Assembly: GCF_964340395.1 (NCBI RefSeq)
Contig: NC_135549.1
Span: 20,051,342 to 20,115,341 of the forward strand
Direction of reading: 5' to 3'
DNA: 64,000 nt
Origin: Glandiceps talaboti
Taxonomy: Eukaryota; Hemichordata; Enteropneusta; Spengelidae
The translations under genes were made by a program, and so were the position numbers. Every line of letters starts with the position of its first letter. Position 1 is the stretch's first letter. This document shows, one piece after another, positions 12,583 to 29,897 of this stretch. The notes under the pieces are model-generated. The model did no database searches, was not told the origin of the DNA, and saw only the letters and a program-made list of their open reading frames with translations.

Positions 12583-15013
12583 AATGTCGACGTTATTATT
12601 TTACAATTTCCATCTAATACACATACAGTAACAGTCGAAATGGTATAAAAGAATATTTTTACCGCTTACCTTTGAAACCCTTGCTCTGTTTCCAATGGCA
12701 ACTGCTAATTCTATAACATATTGTCGACACTGACATTTATACTAACACTACAGGCTCCAGAAGTGCATTCCCCCTGACTTGAATAGTATATATCATACCG
12801 AGTGAACTTGCCACCCACTCTCTATTATATATCAGTGTTTCATCTCAGCAATGCGGTAAAGTCCTTGGCGTAACGGATACATATATCTTGACGCCACTCG
12901 TAACCTCGTACAGACTATGAAAAATAACATGTATGATCGCGATAGCTTCAGAACAGAATTACATATGCCCTGAGGCGAAAGACTTTTTGAGGTTACATAA
13001 AAGGTCATAGACTGAAAAGTCCGATCTCGTTATTTTTTTCGAATAATCAAAGTAATGGCTGCGATTTTCAAACATTGACAAATTTGTACAAATATGTAAA
13101 TATGTATGGAGAAATATGATTTTTAGTCATATATACAGTTAAAGATGTGATTTCTATGACAACTAATTTCCTGCATACTCTGTTGGAGTTCGCAAATGAT
13201 GAAAGGTTAACTCGGGGACAGTGAATACCATGTCATGTGAAACATTGCCATGTATAATTGGGGCAATGCTTAAAAATAACAAAATCAGCATCCTAGACAT
13301 TGCTGCTACTGTTTTTATCACATACGTTTATCGGGGCTGACAACGAGTGTCATTTTTCACGTGACGCTAACCTGCTCATCTGATAGACGTGAGGCAATTA
13401 GGCTTTCACTTACACATACACTTACTTATTGATGGATGGCCGTATAACTCGACATCTGCATGGACTTGCAAAAGTCGAGAATCAACTTACAAACAACCAA
13501 ACGTACGATATAAAATTAACACTCGCAAACAATTAGGACAGAATTCAATACTGTATTAGTTTTGAAGAATGTAGTTGCATTCCGTATGTCTTTGTGGTAA
13601 TTGAATATATTTTATTAGAGCAATGCACTGTAGCCCTCTGCAGTTGTAAAGGCGTTCCATAGATTTGTACGCGAATATAAGCAACATTTCATAGCCGTAT
13701 TTATTATTTACCTGAAATCGTGTTTCTTGGAATTGCGCGTTCAAACAATCCCAAATCAATTCATATCTAAAAAGTGATTTTCAATACAAGTATATATTGG
13801 TTTTCAAGTATTATAGGACAAAATCGAAACTTGAATGCAGCGTATTTAAATTTCTTTTTACAATAAAGTCAGTACAAAGTACACAAGGCATTTCCAGGTG
13901 AGTGAATTCGATAACTGTTATTAAAGATTTAATGCTTAGACAAATTTCATTTCTTCTTACTCAACACTGAGTCAGCACTGTCATATAACTGATAAATACA
14001 TGTTTTTCAAGATACTAACCTTGAAAGATATTAAGTGAGACGAAGAGAGTACAGTGAGTAATCAGTATTTCATTTAATAGGAATATGAATTTCTCTACGA
14101 ACCAATTGTAAAATACAGTCAACATGTGGATTTAGATGTACATGTAACGGGGTCAATCCTGTTATCCAATGACGTCAGCACCTTATTAATTGCTACTGCT
14201 GACGTAGAATTAGAGTATTCATGAATATGAGAAACACGCTATAATAGTGCTTCTCGTTTAAAGCTGTAGAGTTACTTCTTAAATTTCATCACTTATTTCA
14301 CTATTTTTCTACTAATGCAACTAATATTCTACCCATAAATAAAGCTTTTATTTTTGTTTGTTTTTAAATTAATGTATTCATTATGCAAGGTGATGTGTCA
14401 TAAACGATTGACAGTCAAAAGGCATCTATTCTGTGATTAATTTCATTGGTTTGGTTTGGTTCAGTGTTATAAATATCCAAGTCTGATTCATTTGTATTTG
14501 CACAAGTACCTTGTTATTTTGTTTACTGCTGTCAACCTGCTGTTCAAAGCAGCAACTGTTATAAAATGCATTGGGGTAAACACGTTAATGCCGCGAGGGC
14601 AGTATGGTTTTAATGGGCTCAAGCTAACCTATAGGGGAACATACCTGGTAAACACTTATTAAGAACGTGAAAGTAAAGTAACTTTAGGCATTTCCTCTGT
14701 CTTTAATTAGGTTATAGTTTACTTTATCCTTGACACACAACATTACTCCACCTGATGAAGTATTTGTTGGCAGAGAGTTAGCGGTGTGGAAGATCAAGGA
14801 AGCATGATCATGAGTTACCCTGAACCAGCTAATTAAAGACATTGTACTAAACCTTTATACGATGGTTATACTATATACAGTTGTTACAGTCATTAAAAGA
14901 TCGTCCTTGGTCGCTGGATAGACCAATAGATAGTTTGCTAAATATACGTAGAAAGAAAGAAATACACATATTCGCACATATAAATACATCTATATTCCCT
15001 AATATAAATAATA
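12583..15013. other. Intergenic, no gene seen
   Basis: No coding sign. It contains a minor (TTTGG)n-like run at 14448-14462 and is otherwise unremarkable. Confidence 0.55.
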
Positions 15014-15085
15014 GACATACATACATACACACATACATACATACATACATACATACATACATACATACATACATACATACATACA
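15014..15085. repeat. (ACAT)n microsatellite
   Basis: About 72 bases of CATA/ACAT units with one CACACA interruption. It is the complement-strand form of the TATG repeat at 446. Confidence 0.95.
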
Positions 15086-16234
15086 GATTTGATATATGTA
15101 TCATTTGTATTAAGTTCGATATTTATTCTTTGCATTGCTCTATTTTCTAATAAAGACAGCGAGATATTGGAAACATTTTGATTTACTGTTCTGCATATTT
15201 ATGACCTGCTTAAGGTATTATCATTCCCTTTCTATTTTCTCATTATTCATGCGGATGGTACGAACACACGTATGTAATCATATCTTCGACAAAGGTAAAT
15301 ATGTCGTTCTTAATTGAAATTGTTACGTTCAATTAATAGAGCCTTTAACTCCAACTTCAACATGCAATGGAAATGGTGCAAAAACATGTTCTATGATCTA
15401 GGCCCATTTTCTGAGTACGTATAATATAATCTAATAATTGCATGGCGGCGTTTCTACGAATTTCCGGCCAATATGGTGTATAGAACATTATACCGAACCA
15501 ATTAAATGAAATCGGAGAAACTTAATTTGCTGTCTTTCATGAACAAAATTTATTGGGTTTGTCATATTGTATTCCGAATTAGATACAAACTGTCTTTCTC
15601 CCGGGTACACGGCAAGATTTAATTTTAAACACTGAATCTATCTCCTAGCTAAATAGGCGCCGATACCTTTAATGTAATATGAACAAAATTAAAGAGATTG
15701 TACACGAATAACTATTTGCCTACGTTTCCTTCAACATAAGTCATGTCTCAACACCATTGGTTTTATCCCCACATAACAGTCTGTTTCTTGAAGTCGACAA
15801 GAAGCAGCCGTTTGACAGATGTTGGACAACCGCAAGTTTGAACCGGTTCAGGTAAGAACACCCCGAACAAACATTATTGTACATATCAGGCAGTCGTAAA
15901 CAATGTAAACATGAAACATATACCACATGCTATGGCGTTGATTTGTTATTGTTTGCAATGTTATTAGCTTGGCTTGCAATATGATTACTTGCATGTTTAC
16001 CCACAAATTTGCATACATACTAAGGAGGAAAAATTACACAAGAGAACCATTCGTAATTTAATAGTTTACATATTGCCAAGGATTGGCGCCTGAGGACAGA
16101 TCTGGACAATTCCAATTCATAGGCGAGTACACATATATAAGCCTATAATATAGAATCGATTTCCACTGTATATGGTTATACTTGATAGATTTATCTCTGC
16201 AGTGCGAACTTACTCATCTTTCAAGTCAAAGTGA
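15086..16234. other. Intergenic, no secure gene
   Basis: No secure gene. One open + strand stretch ends at a donor-like CAG/GTAAG near 15849-15854, but it is short and not recognisable. Confidence 0.5.
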
Positions 16235-16694
16235 CAACCCGAGAATTTTTTAAGTTGTGTCTATCCATGTAAATTTAGAATTGCAATGTCTAGATTTCGT
16301 TGTTCCTCTCATGATTTGAATATTGAGAGAGGAAGGCACCAAAGCATTCCAGAAAACTTACGTTATTGTAACTTCTGCAGCTTAGACAATGTTTCCGTCA
16401 GAGAAAACGAGTATCGTTTCCTCGCATTCTGTCCTCGTTATGATGAACTGAGAAGGATATTCCCCCAAGGTGGTTTTACGAAAACCCTTCATATATGATA
16501 AATTTATATCACCGATAAGCTCACAAAATGACACAAAGTTAAATGAGCTGGCATATTTCATTTATTAGTCTTTCAAAAATAGAACCAATTAAAGATCCAT
16601 ACAGTGCTTCCATTATATTTTCTGAACTGTATATTTTTATGTTGTATAAGCTCTTAGGGCATGTGGCCTGGTAAAAATAAACTATCTATCTACT
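16199..16694 (+). mobile_element. 5'-truncated non-LTR retrotransposon with microsatellite tail
   Basis: The C-terminal coding fragment is followed by about 200 bases that end in GCCTGGTAAAAATAAACTATCTATCTA. A short ATCT-type tail of this kind is typical of 3' ends in this retrotransposon group. In another frame the 3' segment also keeps a readable NDTKLNELA-like stretch near 16527-16555, which suggests a frameshift. The 5' boundary is approximate. Confidence 0.65.
16235..16498 (+). pseudogene. C-terminal fragment of a non-LTR retrotransposon polyprotein
   Basis: The frame opens after a stop at 16232 with no start codon and ends at 16498. It reads ENFLSCV, KFRIAMSRFRCSSHDLNIE, a GRH step, then a CxxC (YCNFC) and FLAFCPRYDELRR. 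This order is that of the C-terminal region after the reverse transcriptase in many invertebrate non-LTR elements: a conserved 'SxxHxLxIExGR' stretch, then a CxxC...H....C zinc-knuckle-like motif. The expected His before the last Cys is Arg here (YRFL). The frame is cut off upstream, so this is a dead 5'-truncated copy. The clade (CR1/L2-like or other) cannot be set from the tail. Confidence 0.75.
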
Positions 16695-17298
16695 TTATCT
16701 CTACAGTGTGTCTAATCTATTTTCAAATTTCTGGATGTTTCTTTCTTTTTAATGCCGATTGTCAGTAGGAGTTTGTTTCAGGCATGAACTGATATATTTA
16801 TAATGTAGAATTTCCTCAGATGTATCTCTTAGCATGTGACCTGAAGATATGAATAGTATAATATAATATCACTAAAACTTCAAACTTCCAATCATAATTG
16901 ATTTACAGAGTCTCATTTGACTTTACATTGACGTGTATAATTCTCCACCAATTCACCAATTCATCATTCGTCAGTAAGTTCCACAAAAGTGCTATCATGT
17001 TATCGGTATTTCTTACTCCACTGAGCAGACAGAAGTCGGAACATGATAATGACACAGAGTGAGGATTTCAATAGTGATTAAAGTTAACGACTACTAGCCT
17101 AATGCTGAATTAATGAGTTCATGAATTTTAACAGCGATAATTGAGTACTCAATTAATTACAAAATACAGCCACCGCCAAAAGAGCTCTTGAATCATAATG
17201 TTACAGATAAAAAAATGTGAAGAACAATTAACCTGTTGTTAACGACTAATTATCTACAAATGTGGCATGACTAACATAAAACAATATTAACTAACTAG
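16695..17298. other. Intergenic, no gene seen
   Basis: No coding or repeat signal that I can support. Confidence 0.55.
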
Positions 17299-17366
17299 TA
17301 TGTATGTATGTATGTATGTATGTATGTATGTATGTATGTATGTATGTATGCATGCATGCATGTATG
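17299..17366. repeat. (TATG)n/(CATG)n microsatellite
   Basis: About 50 bases of TATG, then three CATG units, then TATGTG steps. Confidence 0.95.
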
Positions 17367-20300
17367 TGTATGTGTATGTACGTACAACTGCTATAAACAC
17401 GCTTCCAGTCACATGCACATTACCTTTAAAAATATTCCCAAATTCATATTAAATTTCATAGAATATTCATTTTATGATACCATAACCGTAATTATTACAT
17501 CCGATTTAATTACCCACTGGAAATGAAATATATCCGTAATTTTGGAACGCAACATGGACTTTATTGATAAATGATTGTTGTATTCAGGTATTTACTGCTG
17601 TTATAACAATCATATATTCGTGTTCGAGTATACATTAGTAAGATTGATATTCCGATGGAAGCCTATTTCAAAGCATCAAGTGGGACTGAATAATCGCATC
17701 AGATAATGTCATGCTCAATTAAGCCCTAGGTCTTAATAAGTTCACGTACGAAAAGTATTGCACAAGTTCCAAATCTATCAATGAAATAATTTGAAATCTC
17801 TTAACGTGGCATTTTTATTAGTCACGGTTCTCGAAAGATACGAATTGGTGAATACAACTAGGATAATAGTCATTGAAAATATGTAACAAGCTTAGAATTT
17901 TTTTGTCCTGTATGTAATAATTGAATATGTGCAAAGGTGTACATTACCACTTTGATCAGTGGTTCGAATATTAATATAAAGTCTCCTAGGGAAGAAACAG
18001 ACTTCATGACTAACATGGTATTATGGTTACCTAGCAACTTCAAAACGTGTTAATCGTGACAGCAAATATGGCCGCTGTTCTATCTGTCATAACGTAAAGG
18101 ACAAGGAACCAAGTGACGTGTAAATGTAACCTATAATGCCTGACAGTTGTGCCAGGTTTAGCGGAAAGTGAGCTATGATTGCCAAAGAGAGCGCTAACCA
18201 CATATGGGTAGACACACGCATGGACGGATGGACACTGGTCACTGGTCAGTTTTAAGCCTCAGTGATGAAAAAAAGCATGCATTTTGTTATCTTTTGTATG
18301 TTTATTTCATGTCAAACATATTCATTTTAGAATATTCAAAGAGCTATAACTCCCATTTTAATAAAAACAATTATGCTATATTGTGAGAAATACATCCAGT
18401 GAAGTGAATGAGTGTAAATTGCAATAAGGATGACATTTTCATTCTCCAGCACCACACTTTGTCTTGCAATTCTAAATGAAATTTGTGTATTATACTCAGA
18501 GCGTCTAATGGTATCTTAAATAAAAAAAGGTAATATTTGTAAGACTACGAACGACTTATAAGTCAATGTAAACTTCAATGGATGAAGGCCTTTCTTTAAA
18601 ATTCAAAACCTGGACCACCTGGACAGTTCATAGATCCAATCTAGCTACATTGGCACATTTCCGTATGGTGACTTTGGATATACAGGCTTTAAGATGATGT
18701 GCATCAAGGTTGTTAATACGCATCAATGTGTTTGAAAAACAACATTGAGAACGCAACAATAACTATCAATTTGCAGCGATATCAGTGTCAATTACCAGGT
18801 AGACGTCACGATACTGGCATTGATTGCACCAAGGCAGTATACTGAAGTACATGCCTTCCAGAGTATTATATCTAGCACACAATGTACAGCGTAGACAGCT
18901 GTCATATTTATCGCATCTCAGTCTTGTTTTTTTTAATACAAGATAAACATGTAGACGAATTTTTAGGAGATTTGTTTTCATATTATTAGATGTTAGTATA
19001 CCAGAGAATAAATCCATTGCCTTTCTGTTGACTTATTATTTGACATCTATATATGGCAGATAATTTATTCGGATTTAAATTATTTGATTTCTCGACAAAA
19101 ACAAATTAGGAGAATAAAATATTGACACCCTTGCCGTATTATAATCATGTATTTTGATTACATACTGCTAATTGTTATTTACTAATATTTAATTTTACAT
19201 GTTTTACATTTCAAACGTAGTGTTTAATAACATTTTTGGTACATCAATTAACATAAAGACTTGCATTAAAGTGTGTTGTACAAACCAAGATACTTTCACT
19301 TTGTGTTGTGTGCACAGCACGCAGAATATACAACCGTGAAGAACATGGCGCCATATGACGATGTTGAAGACGTCAGTGCAATCGCAAGAACTATCATTAA
19401 TATACTAGGTTATATTCTCAATCATCCAAATCTGGTATTTCTGCCTTTACCTATATTCCTAGAAATAGAACACACGATGCCTAAAACGTGCTTAATAACC
19501 TTTGCCATTTTTTTTCAAATTATAACCGCAACTCCTGAATTTCTGAAATCCTTAGCCTCAGTTTAATTTGAATTGCAATTAATGTCACTTCATTCAAGGC
19601 GAACGTGACTATTGTAACATTGGTTCACCCTATATTAGAATATCCTGTATATCCGACGTCCATGTACGTAGGTACACTTCACATAACGAAACATGGCAGC
19701 TCCCAGTAATCATTATAAGGAATGTAAAGTATAGTACCCATTAATTCACTATTATGTTCCAAAAATAAACATGTTAAACATAATAGGCAACATATTTATC
19801 TGACTATCTAAAATAAGTACGAAAAAATGTTGTGCTAAAAGGACAGCTCCTTGAAGATGCGATGTTATAATGGAAAACACGTTTTGTAAATGACTACACA
19901 GAGGTACACGCTAACTGTCATAGACCTTGGTTCTATTTTTGAAGAAAGCAAAAGTGTTTGACTCTTTGAAGTTATTTGTTTATCGCCCTAATCCTTTGAA
20001 AGTCGAATGTGATGCTAATTCTACTGGATGATGCTAATTCTTATGGAATCTTGATGTCACGATAAATTGTAATTGTGCTAACATTTACAATTATGGTCGT
20101 TGAGGAACCGTGACTGCATCTTCATTAAATTTACATATCAACTCATTTTAAAGAATAAGGTAGAGAATCGCGGTCTCTTTAGGTGTGCATATCTGTTTTA
20201 ATGATTGGGGTTCAAATATATGCGTGCCAGACGATCCATACATACTTCACGAAACCGATACTTTCTGAAATGAAGTATTGAAGTGTAAGATACACATCGA

Positions 20301-21428
20301 GTCAGATGTACATGCCAAGACCAACAATCACAGAATGATTTAGAATTGAGATCGTTTTACATATACATTAGTGAAACGTGTTCAGTTTTATCACAGCAAT
20401 ACCTGTTGACATGGTAACCATCAGGCAATGGAGAGGGCACAACATGTAGCTGCGGTTGTCTAATGCAAGATTATCGTGTCTGAAACTCGAGGGCCTTCAC
20501 TGTAATTTCAAAGCAGAACCGAAAGACGTCACAAGCACCTATTTTAGCTCATCTTCTTAGACTTCACATGTTGAAGATAACTGGACGAGATAGCTCGAAT
20601 CGGGCAAAAATCGTACTCTGTATAATTGGCTGCCATCTATAGAATCCGTATATTTTTTGCGTTTCGCATGTAAACATATAAATTAAGGTATGGTTTATGG
20701 TGTGGTTTTAGATTTAACGTAAAGAGTATTTATTTTCATTTTACTTGATATTCAAACACTTTGAAGTGTAAACTCATGTGTCTACTCTTTCTATATAACC
20801 AACAGTTCGTCTATTTTTTGCGCTTACTATATATAGATAGTAGATTGTCATTATTTATATTAAAATAATTAAGCATGCATTATCACTCAGTGGACTGACC
20901 TAGTTCAGTATAGTTGGCCAGTAATAAGACAAAATAACAGCTCAGTACATTATCAAAGTCAAATGTTGTAAATTCAAATGGCACTGGACAGGAAGGATTG
21001 AGGATGATTTTGGTGGAATTTACACAGCTATACTACGGCTCAAAGGAATCAGCATTCTCTAAAATTCACTTTATATCGGGATTATCTGAGAAACAGAATT
21101 TCTGTTTTGTTGTAAACAACGAATCTTGCCACGGATTACAAATATATACACGCTCAGTATGGTATTACAATATTTACAATTTACTTCATGCTTCAGATTG
21201 ATTTCATCAGTAAACCGTCCCATGGAAATGTGCAACTGACAAACATAAGGCTTATGGACTTAGAAGTCAAGTGGTGTCTTATTTTGAGGCGGAACTAATT
21301 CCAAAGTAATTAACCGAGAATAATCACCACATCCCATGAGTCTAACTATCTAGAAAATACATATAGTTGTGATTAACGATTTTTTTTGTGGGGTAAATGG
21401 GTCACTGAACTTCCCCTCGGCAAATGCT
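17367..21428. other. Long intergenic stretch, no secure gene
   Basis: Several frames of 60-97 codons open here (for example 18766-19017 and 19273-19566). None shows recognisable domains or a clear exon structure. Confidence 0.5.
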
Positions 21429-21469
21429 CATTAAGTCGAACTCACTTCAATTTAGAAGTCATTGAGATT
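21429..21469 (+). repeat. Direct repeat, left copy
   Basis: CATTAAGT followed by a 27-base block (21443-21469) that recurs exactly at 21890-21916. Confidence 0.85.
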
Positions 21470-21536
21470 AAACTATGTCCAGAGGATGTCAGATTTTCTT
21501 TCAGAAAATGCTTTATATATACAATGGAAGTAATAA

Positions 21537-21558
21537 TTATATAATAATAATAATAATC
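21537..21558. repeat. Short (ATA)n run
   Basis: About seven ATA units. Confidence 0.8.
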
Positions 21559-21869
21559 TTTATATTTCAATTAACTTGAATTGTTTATATAAACGTGTGG
21601 TTTTAGAATGCCTGGACATTTTAATCTCAATAACGAGTCAACAAGTTTTGATTACTGTAAAAAGAGACATATGCATACTTGTCGTGTATGCGTTGAGAAT
21701 GTATGCGTTGCATACACATTTAACTTTTACACCGTAAATATCATGTATTAGAAGTGTATATTAGCGATTCAAATGAATCCTTTTATGATGTAATGCATTA
21801 CGTCAGAGTAAAGCCTTTTACCTCCAAGTACGTCCCATTATGCAATTGAGTTATTACAGTGGAGTAAAC

Positions 21870-21916
21870 CATTAAGTTGTAGTCAAACGCACTTCAATTT
21901 AGAAGTCATTGAGATT
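21870..21916 (+). repeat. Direct repeat, right copy
   Basis: Same CATTAAGT start and the identical 27-base block, 447 bases downstream of the left copy. The two could be the ends of a short insertion or the trace of a local duplication. Confidence 0.85.
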
Positions 21917-24227
21917 GCTCTATAAACCTAGTAATATTCTATAAATGGTGATGTCTGGCTAATAAAAGCAAACAACACGAAGCACTACCTTCATGGAAAA
22001 GGTCTTAAACCGATGGTACTTGAATCAACATTGTAATGAATTTGTGAATATACTATGTTATTTTATGTGGTCAGCATATATGTGTGTGTATGTGTAATCA
22101 AATACAATAAACAATAAATAAGTTGATTAATGATTTCAGGTTAACGAATGTGGGACGTTTTTTAACTAATTTAAAAATAGTAACATATCCTGTACAAGGG
22201 CTTAATAGCGTGTACTCAATTTTTGTGCATAGAGAAGACCATATGAGTACAAAACTGTTAATATGATGATAAGGCAAATGCCTACCATTCAAACTTACAG
22301 TCCTGCGAAAACATGATCGCATCTTTGTAATGATATAAGGTACATTGAACTATAGTTATGAGGCGTACGAAAGTTGTTTTTCTCACATTTCAATGTCTTC
22401 TAAGTCTACTGTTCTAATACCACACCTAGCATTGAGGTTTCTATTAGCTGCGCGAGTAGATCGTCTCTGCTATGGTGTCTCCAGGGTCACAATCAAGAAA
22501 CCAATCAGTGTAATTTCTGGCGAATCCTTTCTGTTGAAAGGGTTCGATTTTCTTGTTCACCTTTTGACGAGGTTGTCGTGTATCAGCGACTATAATATTG
22601 TGTCTGCTCTGTCACGTACAGGTATGTCTGATATTGGAAATTGAGCAATCGGAGATTGACCATTGTCCTATTGGAATTCGTGTGATGAAAAGTAATAAAC
22701 ATTATTTGTGAGACCAATGAATACAATTAGAGGTGCTGTAGACATGGGACAGGGTTGTTGAACTTCGGAGTAATGACGTCTACCGTATTACCTATCGTGA
22801 TTCCTTAAAGTTTACATGTTAAACATTGTGATCATTCACCTATTTTGAAAAATACGGTCAATTCAAATTTGCAACAGAAATCGATTAATTTAGCGTATGT
22901 GGGAGTTCTGTGTACCAAACGCCCTAACCCGCTGTACAGCTGGAAAACTTTCCATCCATGAACATGTCACCTTTCGGTCATACAGATAGCGTAGACATGT
23001 AAATTATGTGTTTTCGTCTGTTCTACAATAGGAAATAGCATTAATCTCACATATTTATGCTGGAATCACTAACTGACTGCGATTACAAACAGAATTGTTA
23101 ATACTGCCATTTCAACATCTAGCACTCTTTAAGATTGTGGTTTTTTTATTCGTTATAAAATATATGCAAACATTCATCATAGTAGATTAACGAGTTGATT
23201 ATTCAGTCGCTGATACCCGTGACTATTATAATAGACTCTAGTTGTCTGACTCTACAAAAATCTAATTGATATAGCTATATTTCATCGACTGGATCGACGA
23301 ACATGTCACTGACATTGCTATACATTAAATATTTTACCTGAATCAATACAAATCCTACTACAGACTGTACATTGAAGTGTCTTACTCGACAAACCATTAA
23401 CTATGTTCATTATTAATCCGTTTAAATGCATTAAAGGTGACCATGGAGGTCATTTAACAGTGTATCGCGACAAATAAAATGAAGGTGAGTCTGTGAAATT
23501 TAATTAGACCAGACGATACTAAACGTACTGCAGATGAGTATAAGTAAACTTCTGTCGAGCCTGGCGACGTTTAATGTTTGGAGGTTAATTAGCAGTTTTA
23601 CATCGTAGATATTATTTTATATGCGTGTCAATAATGATGAGAAGGCGGAACAAGTACAGTTCACTTTTCCCTTGGTAACATCTATACACTGTGTGTAGGG
23701 CAGTTACGTGTACTTAAGCAACTCAAACAATACAATTATATGATATAAATACATGACCCGTACAAACTAATGTCGATTAAGACAGCCGCCAAGCTGTCTC
23801 AGTGGAGCAACTCAACTGCAAGTACAGAAAGTCACTTCCATCATATAAGAAATATCGATTATCGACAGCTAGAGAAAAGAGTATAATATATCATCCAGAT
23901 GTTTGAAATAACAAAGGTGAACACATGTAGTGACAAGATATGATTATCCTACCATAATTAGATGCTATTCTGCAAATAATTGTCTTTGTTAAGCTGATGA
24001 ACTACAAGTCCACGACCAATATCCACATACCCCCTCTCAAGATCATTTTCAGACAGAATGAAATATTTGTAAATGACATAATACGAGTGACTTCCCTTTT
24101 TGCTGTTTCTCATTACCGGACAGACTCAAACTAATTAAACTGTATATTTTTGCCCGCCCCTAATATGCTGTGGAAGAACTAGCAAGGATAAGCAAGTGCC
24201 TGGACTGTCGACGGCAGCTACAGTCAA
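21917..24227. other. Intergenic, no secure gene
   Basis: The 99-codon frame at 22345-22644 has no recognisable domain and no supporting splice signals. Nothing else stands out. Confidence 0.5.
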
Positions 24228-24283
24228 CGTCGTGGTGGTGGTGGTGGTGGCGGCGGCGGTGGTGGCGGCGGCGACGACGACAG
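24228..24283. repeat. Compound trinucleotide repeat (GGT/GGC/GAC)n
   Basis: GTCGTGGTGGTGG, then GGC, then GAC units. This is an unusually GC-rich island in AT-rich surroundings. I see no open coding context around it. Confidence 0.9.
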
Positions 24284-25064
24284 TTGTTCACGAACAGAGC
24301 ATTTCTTTAATTTCATGGCGTAAGTTATTCATGTAGGAGGAAGGGTTTTAGAGTGACAAACAATGGCAATGGTTTAGAGTAGCTGAGAAATTGTATGTTA
24401 CAAGGAATCCGATGAAAAGAAGACAGAGAGGAAGAAAAGGATAGGGTCACTCGAATTAATAACACACAAGTTCGATTTCAGGAACTAAAAATGAGAGAAA
24501 AACAACCGTGAGTTTTGATTCATATGTTGGGCACTACAGAACAAATGACGCAGACGCACATTGTCATGACCCTTGACGACCAAGGTAAAAATGACATATT
24601 TTCTGTTCTAACACGTACAACTTCGCTTGCACGTGATATAATAACCCATATGTAATTTCAATGTTTCATGAGCGGTTCGTTTAGGCCTAATCATTGTATG
24701 GTTTCTGTTGTGATAAATTGCATTTCCCAATATCTCTTTTGTTCAATACTGCAAGCGTTCTTGAAAACATTCACATAACAAGACACGGTCTGTTTTAACA
24801 CGTAATGGCTATATCGTATATGCTACACGGCACACATTAAGAAGGTTTAGCCCGTGGCATTCCTTTCAAGTAGAGTGTGAATTGCTGTCTCCGTACAAGA
24901 TTTTGCTTACAATTATTGAGTAATCGTCGCTTTAAGAAGGAGTAGTTTGTGAATGGTTCCTTGTAGAATGAAGTTATCATAGCCATTCCCTAAGCAGTTA
25001 TTGACGTTTTGTTCATCGGTTGTGACGACTGGCTGCACCATGCTGGTAAATAAGACTATTATAA
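24284..25064. other. Intergenic, no gene seen
   Basis: Unremarkable; no coding sign. Confidence 0.55.
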
Positions 25065-25094
25065 GTCGTTACTCGGAGTTTCACGCTTCCTCAG

Positions 25095-25096
<2 letters not shown>
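25065..25096 (-). ncRNA. Diverged hammerhead-like motif (copy C)
   Basis: On the minus strand the order is CTGAGGA core (25088-25094), a one-pair stem II A/T around GCG (25083-25087), GAA, stem III ACT/AGT with CCG loop (25071-25079), site base A (25070), then ACGAC. The stretch GCGTGAAACTCCGAGT matches copies A and B. CTGAGGA still fits the CUGANGA rule. Stem I is poor: TCG can pair with CGA only if one A bulges. A CGCT/AGCG hairpin is an alternative fold. It is probably a decayed relative. It too directly abuts a (TA)n tract, but on the other side of the motif. Confidence 0.45.

Positions 25097-25153
<57 letters not shown>
25097..25153. repeat. (AT)n tract, 57 bases
   Basis: Uninterrupted AT run adjoining hammerhead-like copy C. 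Confidence 0.97.
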
Positions 25154-25159
<6 letters not shown>

Positions 25160-25228
25160 TAATATAAAATGTATGACAGTGTCTATACATTGTCTACATT
25201 TCATTAAATTTCTTGTTGCTGCTATTGG

Positions 25229-25319
25229 TGATGATGATGATGATGATGATGATGGTGGTAGTGATGATGATAATACTAAAGGTAATGTTGCTATTGTTGT
25301 TGTTGTTGTTGTTGTTGTC
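25229..25319. repeat. (GAT)n and (TTG)n trinucleotide repeats
   Basis: GAT units run from 25229 to about 25273 with GGT interruptions, and TTG units from about 25295 to 25318. Poly-Asp, poly-Met and poly-Val frames across them are artefacts. Confidence 0.93.
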
Positions 25320-29700
<4,381 letters not shown>

Positions 29701-29809
29701 TCGGAGTTTCACGCATGGCGCGATCATCAGACAACTCTGATGTTGTCTGATGATCGCGCCATGCGTGAAACTCCGAGTTACAACCAAGAAAGAGTTCCAG
29801 TACTACCAA

Positions 29810-29812
<3 letters not shown>
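29701..29812. mobile_element. Foldback element with hammerhead-like arm (copy B)
   Basis: The right arm from 29742 matches the copy A arm to its end (ACTACCAAA), then AC, then (TA)n. The left arm (29701-29735) is a perfect 35-base reverse complement of 29742-29776 but is cut short. The spacer is TCTGAT instead of the TC of copy A. The same half-palindrome structure at two distant loci suggests that inversion at the end is part of how the element inserts. Confidence 0.75.
29742..29784 (+). ncRNA. Hammerhead-ribozyme-like motif (copy B)
   Basis: Identical over 43 bases to 1051-1093: GTTGT, CTGATGA (29747-29753), stem II, GAAA, stem III ACT/AGT, site T (29779), ACAAC. The truncated left arm lacks part of stem III, the cleavage site and the stem I 3' strand, so only the + strand carries a full motif here. 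Confidence 0.6.

Positions 29813-29896
<84 letters not shown>
29813..29896. repeat. (TA)n tract, 84 bases
   Basis: Uninterrupted TA run directly after copy B of the foldback element. Confidence 0.97.

Positions 29897-29897
<1 letters not shown>

Noticed and set aside
15742-15854. Open + strand stretch ending at CAG/GTAAG, possible exon
   Set aside because: Short, no convincing acceptor, and the peptide is not recognisable.
19348-19566. Frame starting in a good Kozak context (AACATGGCG)
   Set aside because: About 72 codons with no recognisable motif. Chance frames of this size are expected in this much DNA.
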